NCBI GenBank assembly: GCA_029706075.1
Contig: JAINUG010000053.1
Span: 186,001-250,000 of the forward strand
Origin: Aldrovandia affinis
Taxonomy: Eukaryota; Chordata; Actinopteri; Notacanthiformes; Halosauridae
Reading direction: 5' to 3'
Length of the DNA: 64,000 nucleotides
Shown here: one piece after another, positions 36,836-47,770 of the stretch
Layout: each line of letters begins with the position of its first letter
How positions within the stretch are numbered: the first letter of the stretch is position 1
Notes under the pieces: generated by a model
Told to the model about the DNA's origin: nothing
What the model saw: only the letters and a program-made list of their open reading frames with translations
Databases searched by the model: none
Program-made: the position numbers and the translations under genes

Positions 36836-39262
36836 CTCTAATGTTGGTTCCACCTTCCTGAATGGGTTATTTTATTCCCTTTGAGGGTATTGTAAGTGAG
36901 TTGTATTGTTACATGGTGATACATTTTCAACCTTTTAGTTCTGCACAATCTTACTATTGTGATACTTTAATAACGTTGCATGTTTACCTTTTGATTACTG
37001 TGATTTCTTATACTGTGGTACATATTGACATTGTGTGTTTTTACCTTGTTTGTCATTGCAATCATTACTAGTTGTGTTATAATAATATATTGACATTTTG
37101 AAAACTATTTTACATTCCCAGTTGATATTCTTTTCAATAAAATGTTGTTGTATTTTTCCACTGCATTGTCTCTGCGGCGGAGGAGGGTCTCAATTGTATT
37201 TTATAATTCCTAATAATTTTTATCATACACTCTATTCTGTAGAAGATGCTTATTAGGTGGAGGCACCACACATTTGATTATAATCATTCTTATCTATACT
37301 ATATACACCTTTTTTGTCACATACAAGTTCATCACAAGTTACCATATATCTGCCCAAAGTGACCACATGAAGGAGCTCTCTCCATAGCTAGAGTAGTACT
37401 ATCTATACCTTCGTGGAGAAGTGAGGTCGCATACTGTATATATGTATGGTATATGTGGGATGGTCTTTTTTTTTCATTGGGATAAAAACACATTTTGAAG
37501 TGTGTTGTGAGGCTAATCAACAATGTTTATCCTCCTTCCAGTCCTCCTGATTGCTTATTTCCTTGGAATGCAAATGAGGAGCATTTATCTGATTTGAAGC
37601 TATTCTTGGAAATGACTCTCAAAGCCAGGAGTACATTTTTCCCAAATGTTTTTCTTTTCCCATGTTACACAAAATCCTCCAAGAGCCTCATATCCGCAAA
37701 TTAGCAAGTTGTGTGAAATGCCTAGATAAGGCCTTTACAATTACACAAGATTTACATAAACCCTACTCAGTGGAATGGACTTTTAAGCCCCCACAGAACA
37801 AAGAGGACAATAACTAATTCAAGTACAAATGAAGAGGACGCCGTCTGTGTAATTACCTTAACACTAACTGAACAATTTGCCTGCCGTTGTGAGCAAAGGG
37901 ACGCTGCCCAGACCACGGGCCCGATCTCTGGGCGTTTCATGTCTGCGCAGGCTCGCATACCTGGGGTTACTCAGCAGCCACATTTTGCAGAACTTAATAA
38001 ACCTGTGGGATGGATACCAGACGAACACAATGCAACTGCGTTGTAAACACGGCGCAGGTTTGTCCTGCATTGATGAATGCTAATCTTTACATTTTGGCAG
38101 CGCCGTGACAATGCTCCCAAAATAAGCTTCTTATTACAAAATGGAAAAAGCATGTATAAATAATATCTGTTTATTTCTGAGTTTCAACATTGGCCCACTG
38201 GAGACAGAATCCATTGGCCATCTCGAGAGGCTGAGTTGGTTTGTGATAAGCCGAGTCAAGTCAAAGCAAGTCAAGCCATTTTAAACCTGAATTTGAAATG
38301 CGATAACAGGATATAAAAAGCCAACAATGGTGTTTGGAGGTGATTTAAATTCTCAGGCCTTGTGTTACCTGTCTCGTTATTGTCTCATTATATTTCCTCC
38401 CGGGATCAGTATTAGTGCACCGACACCGTAAGTGGCTGCAGTCTTTTTTTAAACGAAAGCTGCTATAATTGTCAACCTGACCCAGACGCTGACTGAAATG
38501 AACCAGACCCTGATTGTTCTCACAGTTTTGATGAGCTAAACAAGACAGCCTATTCCACATGTCCCCCTTTAAATTAAGTCGATTCAACGTTTAGAGGGAG
38601 ATATCTCAGGGTAGGAGACTTCATGTGCCGTCAAAACAGTAATAAGCAGATTTTATATATCCTATTCTCTCCTTTAAAAACCTTGCTTCATGACTTCTGG
38701 ATTCTGTTTCTCTTGACGGGCCTAGTGTTATGCAAAAAGCATTAAACCTCCACTCTGGAGGGGTCACTGGGGAGTGCCCTAAGGTCACTATTTGCTCTAT
38801 CTGCACTGTTGCCATGGCAGTCAGTGCTCTCATGTGTCTGTTGCCATGCCGTTGACCGATGAGTGACAGATGAATTGCGGCAGTTGCCAGAATCCCTTCT
38901 TCACATCACTCGCAACACAATCGATAGCAACAGAAGAAAAAGAAAAAATTGGATTTGTGCAACAATGTCATTCATGCCTCGTTAAGGAGTTCAGCAATGC
39001 AGTATATCAACAAGGGGTATGCTTCTGTAATCATGCAATCTACCTGTCACAGCTCTGCGTTCTCAGACTGCACATGCAAGCAGTGTTCACAATAAAACTG
39101 ACTGTGTGCTGGTGATTTTTGCAGATGGAAACAGGGTGGATTGGTCTGTGAATGTGAGCTCAAATTCTGAATGGGAGACCGGACCTGGACCTCTTGAGCA
39201 TGACTGTATCAGGAGGTTCTCCAGTAAGAACTCAACTGCCTGCGTGGACTAAAGCAGACAAC

Positions 39263-39602
39263 ATCCATCCATCCATCCATTTTAAAAAGTTTAAAAAACC
39301 CTGATCATGATGTCAGGGCAAACAAACTATCTAATGCAATTTAGACTCTCCAAATAAGGTGTCTTTGGACTGTGGGAAGAAAAGGTTGATGAGTCCAAAC
39401 ATGCAAGGATAGCTGTGACCTTCTTGCTGTGATCAAGCTATCCACTGAACCCCCAGCAGACAACATTGGTATGATTTTAAAAAGTTTAAAAAAAGAGATC
39501 ATGATGTCTGTGAAACAAATATCTAATGTGTGCTAGGATCGAAATAAGGTGTTCATGTGACCAAAGGTTGATGAGTCAAACATACAATTGCTGAACCCCA
39601 CA
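39263..39602 (-). repeat. Decayed ATGG-tailed SINE, duplicated in tandem
   Basis: 39263-39458 holds (CATC)n, AATTTAGACTCTCCAA, TTTGGACTGTGGGA, ACCTTCTTGCTGTGA and CTATCCACTG, all words of the intact element at 61657-62020. 39459-39602 repeats the same order (AGCAGACAACAT, TTTTAAAAAGTTTAAAAAA, GATCATGATGTC, GTTGATGAGTC) with many gaps. So a degraded SINE was tandemly duplicated and then shrank further. Confidence 0.6.
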
Positions 39603-42235
39603 CCATGAAGAGACTCACTAGTGTACTAAAGTACTTTAACCCTACACCGCCTGAGTCAAACACTCGGCTTCATCAAAGGACCTTCATCAAAGGACCTTGG
39701 CCACTGACACAGCATAAAGCTGTCACTCCTGCCCCCTGTGGGGCTGACATCACCATAATGGAATAATTATACCCAAATGAGCCCTTTGACATTTAGTCAT
39801 CTCTTCCAGGGACCTGCGTCACTGGTTAACTTCGCAACAACATTCCAAAATACAATATCTCCATGACCAAATAACTTTAAAACTGATGACTGTGTGTCAG
39901 CCAGACTGGTTCAGAAGCTGAAACCACCACAGGGTCCGATTTTATCCTCCGGATTAAAATAAAGGCCCTCTGGCTTTCAGCTTCGAAAATACTTTTCATT
40001 GCACTTCAAAAATACAAGCAAAAGTTAAAAACAGAAGTCTTTGATGCACCATTTTTCCAATGTGCACTCTAAATCAACCACCCGCTGTTGCCCATGTCTG
40101 CTCGACCAAACAAACGCAATCACGGCCAGATTGGATCATTAACTGCACAGAATTCTCAATAAAGAAATTAAAGTATCTGGCTCCACTGATTTCCCTCATC
40201 GTCAACCAACAAATGTGATATTAAGGTTTTCTCTCTTTTTGAACTTTTCTTTACAAAGGAACACGTTTCTCTCTTGACAAGAAAAATGGGGAAAAATATT
40301 GTTTCAAACGAGCAGGTGAAAACACTGACAGAGCCGGTTGAAATGATGGAGAAAAAAATCACAGCCTGTCAGAAGTTTGGAGCATGTTTACAGAGTCATT
40401 TTTGTCTTCAGTCTCTCTTCTTTTTTTAGTTTTTGTTTTAACATACAACCAACGTTTGTCTCCAACGAGCTGACATTCTTTCAAAGGGCTTTCTTGGTAG
40501 GAATATAAATGTTATTTCATGTCAATCAAAGCACACATTTTTATTGTTTTCTTATTTCTTTCTTTAGGGAAACATCCCCACATTTTTGCCTCCCTTTCCT
40601 CTGCCCATACCTCAAGTACAGGTATTGAAAAGCATTCATAAAAGAAAAGGAGATTTCTGTGTCTCTAAGGCATAATGTGGAAAGAGGAGACAACTTTGGC
40701 ACAAAACTAGTGACTAAGCAGCTAATTCCCGGGTAGATCCCCAAACTCTCTTGCAGTCTAAAAATATGGGACCAGTACCTGATGTGCATTTGAGTTTAAG
40801 TTTGCGTATTGCACTGGCGCACGAGCGAGCTAACATTCAGAGGTTCCGACAGTGTGGCGGCTCCTGGTCTCTCCTCCAATCTTACGGGACATCTCAGATG
40901 TGGCCCTACCCAATAGGCACCATTCAGAGCGCCCCCACCTCCGCCCCAACCCCACCCCCACCCCCCGTTCCTCTGCAACTTCATTAAGACCCTGCTGGAG
41001 CAATTTCTCCGACAGGGACCTGCAAAATTCGCCCTGAACCTTTGACCGGCCATATTTGCCCTTCACAAACAGTCACAGAATGTGTGAAAGGAGAGAGAAG
41101 AGTTTCTGCTCAAAATCCCCTCCCCACCCCCCCTAGGAAACACTTCACTGGGCTGTAGCAGAGGATCCTTCTATCCCTTTCTGGAGACACTAGGAATAAC
41201 TATCTATTTGTTGACTGTTCACATTTCTGGATATTCAAAAAGGAGTAACTGAATAGAGAGAGACTCACTTATTGACGCAGTACCAAAAAAACCCAGAAAA
41301 TATATTTCAGTCAAATAAGAAATTTTGATATTTGATACAACAGCCTTCAGGTGGAAGTGAAAAACGAGCGGCATGGGGCTTTTGTGCAGATTGCACGTAG
41401 CACCACGTGAGATCGCTTCCCCTTGGTTACCGGTTGTTCATGCGACTCCCCCACCTTCATCCGCAGGACCAAAAGGAGGGGGGGGGACTCATTCCCCAAC
41501 AATTTTTCAGAGTGATTGCTATTTCTTGCAGGGCGAAAAGACAAACAAATGATGATACATGCTAGTTAATAAATTCTGCGAGTGCCGTGAAGCACTGCCA
41601 CGCACCATCCATCTCGGCATTAGGACGCTGGCAGTCTTCAATTAATTTACACTGCCGCAGAGATAAATAGCCCGGCAAAGTGCATATAATCGGCCATCTG
41701 ATTTTTGTGGGAGACAAAGCGATTCCAACAGGAAATTGCACAGCCTCCTCCGGTATTCATCTTTATTTAATAGCGATTCCGGCCTTCATATCTGGTTGTG
41801 TCTCCTCAAATTTGAATGGGAGCGCTGTTTTCTTGAGGTCGCGCTCAATTTGACGGCACTGTCGACGGCGACGCCGCGTTGTCAGAGCGCGCTAATTCCA
41901 ATCGGCGCGGTGACTTTGAGACAACCGCTGTGCGTGCGATGACATTCCCCACCGGTGACCTCATTACTGCTCTGAGGCGACCCGCGGATGACGGGCCGCG
42001 TGGGTAAAGAGCCGCAGCCAGGACTGGGGTTTGACGTGTGTTCATCTTCATCGTCACTGTAATCTTAACTTAGAGTCTAAGTCTACCTAACGCATTACAC
42101 GGAGTGTCATAAACTCATTCTCCATGCAAAATTCCACACCTCGGCTGAAATAGTTACACTGGCATTAATTCCAAATCTTCCACAGATGAGGAGGGAAATA
42201 AAAACAAAATATCTGCTCCTCCCAAAACACATGCA

Positions 42236-42246
42236 CACATACATGT

Positions 42247-42279
<33 letters not shown>

Positions 42280-42480
42280 CATGCATACACACAAACATGC
42301 AAAAACATCCACACACATGCATAAATACACACAAACACACACGCACACACACACACATACACAAACGTGCATAAACACACATGAACATGCACAAACATAC
42401 ACACACATGCACAAGCATGCATAAACACACATACAAACACACATGCACATACATGCATAAACACACACAAACACACAGTA
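42236..42480. repeat. CA microsatellite, interrupted
   Basis: CA-rich tract of about 245 bp with ATGCATAAACACAC words. Confidence 0.95.
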
Positions 42481-42916
42481 TTCATTTTTCATAAGCTGAA
42501 AGCGTCAGACAGAAAGGACAACAAGTCTAAGCAGAGTGACTTACAGCAGCTAATAGCTTCGTCATGCCACTTCCCGATGCCTAGTTTCCCGTTTCTTAGT
42601 GTTTTTATTAGTTACGGAAAAAAACTGTGTTGTGCTTCCTGGAGAACCCCAAAAAATGGCTCTTGTTTGGTTTGGCAAATAATTACCTTTGTCTTGAAAC
42701 TATTTGTGAGAATGGCTCGGTGAAGGAAGTGGGTGTTTTTGCACAGGGTGAAATGGACCCCTGCATTCCTGGAACAGAGTGTCGACTGCCGTCTCCCTGT
42801 TGTTTTAACAGTCCACTACTGAGAGTGGAAGGTCTCATATCACACACATACGCACAGAGTGAGAACTCCCATATCAGGAAAGTTCCATAATACAAGCACA
42901 ATGTAGCGGTCTAACA

Positions 42917-43692
42917 CTAGGGCTGTGTTCGAAACCGCTCCCTATTCCCTATATAGTGCACTATATAGTGTGTACGCCATTTCAAATTCTAAACTGTTAA
43001 CTTCGTTCACTATATAGTGAATGAAAAAATACCCACAATTCACCGTGATTTGTAGTGAACAGCGAATGTACCCTACAATTTCTCCCGTGTATCACAATGC
43101 AATGCAGTCGTGTCATACCGTCATACATACGCCTCTGTTTATGCCTCAAGAACAAAAGTTGAGCCAACAGCAGTAAAACAGAAACAGGAATCATGGTGGT
43201 AACGTTAGCTAACTGCTTTAGCCACCGATTAGTTACCGTTATTATCGCTATGGGAGTTGGTGCTAGTCCTGAGCTCGTGAGTTATCCTAACGTTAGCACA
43301 CGAGCTAGTTAGCTCACGACTTCCATAATGGTAGCTATTGGTGGCTAAAGCAGTGGCTAGCAGACAGCACCACAGTTGACAAAACCACACTTGCACATCA
43401 TTAGAATTTCAACAATTTATTTGGGATTTAACATTCAAAACTGAACATGCAAACCCGATACTACCTCAGTACATTTCAACCTGCTGCCATGAGTGCTCGG
43501 TTTGTTTACGTGATACTGGGCGCATCCGCTTGCGTCACCTGAATATCCGGAACTTTTTTTTTAACACAAATGACGTTCAGTTGTAGTATCCGAAAACAGT
43601 TTGTCGTTCACTACATAGGAACACTATATAGTGAACACTATATAGGGAATAGGGAACGAGTGAACGAGTGAGCGGTTTCGCACACAGCCTAG
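42917..43692. mobile_element. MITE with internal inverted repeat
   Basis: Left GGGCTGTGTTCGAAACCGCT and right AGCGGTTTCGCACACAGC are ~20-bp terminal inverted repeats. Both continue inward to CCCTATTCCCTATATAGTG, with a 16-bp insertion on the right. CTA on both sides could be a 3-bp duplication as in PIF/Harbinger elements. The interior carries CTGCTTTAGCCACC and its complement around 43213 and 43344. No transposase, 776 bp. Confidence 0.82.
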
Positions 43693-43810
43693 GTATCTAA
43701 AAATGGGCCCAATCATTTATGTGCGTTTTATCAAGTATGATAGGAGAAAGGAAGCATGGGCAATGTTCAGGGCCAGTGACTTTGGTGGATCCCCTCATTG
43801 GTGTAGTTTT

Positions 43811-43824
43811 TGCCATCTAGTGGT
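43811..43824 (-). promoter_or_regulatory. CTCF-like motif, reverse
   Basis: On the minus strand CCACTAGATGGCAA matches CCASYAGRKGGCRS at 13 of 14 positions. Confidence 0.35.
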
Positions 43825-44954
43825 AAAACGAATGTACTGCCATTACATTGTGGGAGCCGTGCACTCGGTCAGTCAGTGGGGTGAGAGGGACGCTTCTCCT
43901 TATACGGCTGCTTAGTCACAGGCAGAAATATTCTATTCGAATCCTTTGATTGGCCTGTAGAGGGGCACTCATCACATTAAAGGCCTAGCGAAAGGAGGCT
44001 TTGAAGAATAAATGATCAGAGTGAAGACTTCCTCTCGTCGAGGCTGTGCTGCTTTTGATGAGCACAAAACTCGCCCCAAAGGTCTTACGTGAAATCTCAC
44101 GGGCTCGAGTGCAACTGGCCCACAGGAGCCTCAGGGAGGGCCTGTGAAGATTTGGCCCGAGACGCTCCTCTGTTTGCCCCCCTCGCTCGCCTGGTGGTGG
44201 ATCGCTGCGCTGCCCCTCATCGGCCTCCACCGCACTAGGGGGTGCTCCCCTCCCTGCGCCGCAGAGTGATTAAAAATGACATCGCCTCGCATGCGCCGAA
44301 ACCTCAGAGATAAACGGGACGCGTGTGCCAGGGGGGTTTTAGCCGGCTTAGGCGACGCTTCGCGCAGCCAAGACGGCTCCTAATCCCCTTTCTGGAACTT
44401 TCCCATTACACTTTTTTTTCATAACAAAATAAAGAAAGCCACACAGAAAAGGCCCGAGATCACAGACGCACCGTGACGTGTCCCATTGCGCTTTTTAAAT
44501 GACAGAATAAATACAGCCACACGAAAAGGGCCGAGATCACAGATGCATGTTACTGAGAGAGCCTGCTCCGGCACAGCAAGCTATGAGCACTGCAGCAGCA
44601 GCAGCTTTTCCCAGGAGCAGAGCACTAGATCAAATCACCCACACCTCCACCTACATCACTGTCAGTTTTGATCTATATCTGTACCGTTGTTTTATCCTGT
44701 TCAATCAAGCGTGCATCTTTGAATTGTTCTAAAATTCCTCCTCGTGTCTGAAAGTCCACCTCGTTTTTAAAGGGGCTTCACTTTCTGTGTTTGCCAGCAT
44801 GCCATAAAATAACGCGTGGAGCCATTCAGATGACCATGCTCTAGGTTAACGGCAGCTTCATCACTTTGCATTTCAACAGACAGATTAGCAATAGAAATAC
44901 AGACACGATTTCTCACAAGGCCATGCCTGCTTTATTTCCTTTGTGATGTTTGAG

Positions 44955-44981
44955 TGTGTGTGTGTGTGTGTGTGTGTGTGC
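44955..44981. repeat. GT microsatellite
   Basis: Pure (GT)n. Confidence 0.93.
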
Positions 44982-45596
44982 ATGTGTGCGGGGGAGAGAT
45001 GGAGAGGAGGAGAATGAGATTGAAAATTTCTCCTCCTTGTCAAAAAGTTGGGCACCCATAACCAATTGTGAATGCACTGTGTTTCTCCAGCGCGGGGGTG
45101 AGGAAGACAGCTGGCCATTACACTAAAAGAGCAACATCAAAGCTTCATCTGTCCCTGTTCTGTGAGGGGAGAGAATATGCTGTACAATTTCACAATGGAT
45201 TTCAAAAGAATGAAAGAAAGGGGGCTCAATCCTTCAGGAGTTAAAAAACCACAGTATCATCTGAACTGCCCCAACAGCTGTCGCCCCATCAAAGCTGGGG
45301 CATTTCTCTGTGTGGGTTACAAACCGGCCCACTAGGCAGCTGGGAGGCGGTGACGTAGCACCATGTTATCAGCGGAATTGGGAGAGAGTGCGAGCCCTGG
45401 GGGCCACCTGCTGCTGGGATTCTCAGGGCCGCAGGCTAAGGCATGTGCGCTTGTGGCTTCCGCACGTGCCGGGAAAGGAATTGTGGGAGTAACAAGGTGG
45501 AGTTACAGTGTTCACCGTTTAAATGGGCAATGCGTATATTGATTTTGGAACATGTACAGCCTACTCTATGTGCAACTGAAATTAACTCCAGTACAG

Positions 45597-45647
<51 letters not shown>

Positions 45648-45700
45648 GGCACACACACGCACGCACGCACACACGCACACACACGTACACACACACTCAC
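45597..45700. repeat. CA microsatellite
   Basis: Pure (CA)n of about 45 bp followed by degenerate CACG-rich repeat. Confidence 0.95.
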
Positions 45701-47219
45701 ACCCAAATGCAAATTCTGTTTATATCATACCAAATCATTTACAGAACCGCAGTGAACAACACTAAAGCAAACACACACAACTACCATCATATCTTCAAAA
45801 GTTCTGCTTTCTCAATGTCAGGGGAGTTTACAGACAACACATCCTTTGTCCTGACTGCACAGGTGAGATCAGGGGGAGCAGAGCCAATTCCTCTTTTCTG
45901 TTTGCGAACATTCAAATTCGACCTGTTGCCTCTCATTGTTTTCCCTGGCCTGATAGCACATGCAGATGCACAGGCTTCCCATGGAAACTGAAGGGCGACA
46001 TGGCAGAAGCGTGAGGTAATCCTAACTGCTGTAATGTGCTCGCGGAGCGCCGTGCGTCACGCAGAGCTGTTACTTCCCTCTGATAAGAGTTGCGGGCAGC
46101 GACGAGCTCTTCCTCAACAACAATGTCCCTCTCTTTTTTATTCCTTTTTGTTTTCATCTTTTTAGTCAGGCATTCTAGGAGCACTCCTCAGTGGCAGTCG
46201 CCCAAGACGCAGCAGCATAAATCATTTCATATTAGCAGTGCCATTCAGTGTCTGCAAGGCTGCATTTAAAAGCACTTGTTTTAATAGTGCTTCGAATAGA
46301 TAATTATTTAGCAAACTCGTCTTCACAGGCCATTAGTCTCTCTTGTTGACCCCCTCCCTTCCACGTAAACACAGAAGCATATTTCGCTAATTGGTAAGAG
46401 CAGATGAGCAACAGAATGTGTGGAAAGACTGCTCAAGTCTCCCGCGATCCAAACTGTGGACTCATCCATTGCCACAATGGTGTTAAAGTCAGGAGAGAAT
46501 TCTGTGGAATGCATCGTTGCAAGGTTTGAGGGCAGGTAGGGCCATTTTCTGATGTGGGTATCAGTAGCATATCACAATCATCATTTTCACCTACAAATCA
46601 ATTTTAGATTTTCTATAGAAGAATCCATAAGCTTTTGAAAGTTAACCCCAGGATGCACCAAATCAATGGCCCCTACAAGGCAGATTCATAAAACAATGTA
46701 TATCCAAAAAATACCTTCCACGGTTTTCTCACAGAACCACCGTAGGTGCCTTTTGATTGAAAAAGAAAACAAGCGGAGAAACTTGTCGACCCCACAGAAT
46801 CGCAGAGACAGCAACCTGGTCACATGTTTGGCATTATAAAACAATGTCCAGTAACTTTCTCAAGCTCACAAAGTACTGAGTTCAGTTCCCCTCTCTCACC
46901 GGGGGACTGCCAGAGTTGCAATATGTCTCAAGGCAAGGCAACAGAACCACACTAGCCTTGGCCACTGCAATTGTGGCCATCAGCAGTATGCAAGGCATCT
47001 GTACAACACTTCAGACAGAGAGCGATATCACAAGGGATAAACAGCCGCTTAATACACAGGAATCCACTTCAGCCGCGTGTACTCGTGAATAAGGTAGCTG
47101 CGGGAGAGAGCGCGTTAAAGGTGGATCTAATTGAAATGTTGTCTAGATTAATACTTTTCGCATCTACCGCACACGGAATCCAATTATAAGCTGAAGCACA
47201 CATCTGCTGTCGCTCTCCA

Positions 47220-47770
47220 CGCGCAAGTCCTCACTTGTAGGATCGGAGGGGGGCGTCTGTGTCCGCCACGTTCGAGGGGCTGATAACGTACACGTGTTTA
47301 CACGCATCGCCTGCACGGGGCAGAAAGGGGAGAGAAAAGGCCGACGAAAGCGCTCGACGGGAAGAAGCATCGGCCGTGGGACGAGAGCTCGGAGAGGGGA
47401 GCGAGGCAGAGAGAGGAGAGCGTGGCGGAGGACGGTGCGTTACCCCTGTTGACGGGTCGGGTCCGGCTACGGGAGCGGCTGCGTTGCCTCTGCAGCCTGG
47501 TCCGGCCCAGCAGCCGGTAGTAGTAGGACGGTCTCCCAGAGCTTTTCCTGGCTGTGCCCGACATGGTTTCCTCTCAGAAAGAGCCTCGCTGCGTCCCCTG
47601 TTGTCTCGATGGTTCCAAAGGTGGAAAAACTCCCGGAGAGAGATTTTTGCGAGAGTGAAAAAAGTTGCGCTGTTGCGCTCGCCTGACTCACGGGGAAGCT
47701 GCTCCCTGTTCCGTGTCTGGGAGGACACGACGGCAGCTCCTGCAAGTCAGGACGGCTCGGGAACGCTGGG
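47220..47770 (-). promoter_or_regulatory. CpG-rich block around exon 1, likely dab2ip promoter and 5'UTR
   Basis: About 550 bp are dense in CpG and GC compared with the flanks and span exon 1 plus some 200 bp of sequence 5' of the ATG on the minus strand. No TATA box is evident near the start, so a dispersed CpG-island promoter is the simplest reading. The transcription start and any upstream non-coding exon cannot be placed from sequence. Mammalian DAB2IP has several promoters and its CpG island is silenced by methylation in some tumours (established for mammals); activity here is inference. Confidence 0.6.
47444..47564 (-). CDS. dab2ip: dab2ip coding exon 1 (long-isoform N-terminus)
   Basis: This is the first coding exon of DAB2IP, a SynGAP-family RasGAP and signalling scaffold (also called AIP1) that restrains Ras, PI3K-Akt and NF-kB signalling and promotes ASK1 signalling at membranes. 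Read on the minus strand it encodes a start followed by SGTARKSSGRPSYYYRLL and then an arginine/serine run (QRQRSRSRSRTRP), which closely matches the vertebrate long-isoform N-terminus. The start is well supported: an in-frame TGA lies four codons upstream (47574-47576) and position -3 is A. The exon is 121 nt (40 codons plus one base). It ends ..AGG G before a GTAACG donor at 47443. Joining that G to the AC of exon 2 makes GAC (Asp), aligning with Glu at the same place in mammals. An earlier GT after the CCC codon would break the frame. The exon lies inside a CpG-rich block. Confidence 0.93.

Larger units (their letters stand above)
25803..47443 (-). other. dab2ip: dab2ip intron 1
   Basis: This 21.6-kb intron between coding exons 1 and 2 holds a solo LTR, three Tc1-type remnants, an inverted SINE, a MITE and CA/GT arrays, all listed separately. 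No exon or RNA gene is supported in 25890-29030, 29160-30280, 31690-32740, 32870-34440, 34660-35820, 36840-39260, 39610-42230, 42490-42915, 43700-44950 or 45720-47210. The blocks 27480-27730 and 37500-37720 (ATGCAAAT octamer, AACAATG) and the CpG-dense block 41830-42010 look non-random. No alternative first exon was recognised. Confidence 0.78.

Noticed and set aside
47452-47453. Alternative exon 1 donor directly after the CCC proline codon
   Set aside because: GTCAAC is a weak donor and ends in phase 0, which would put exon 2 out of frame.
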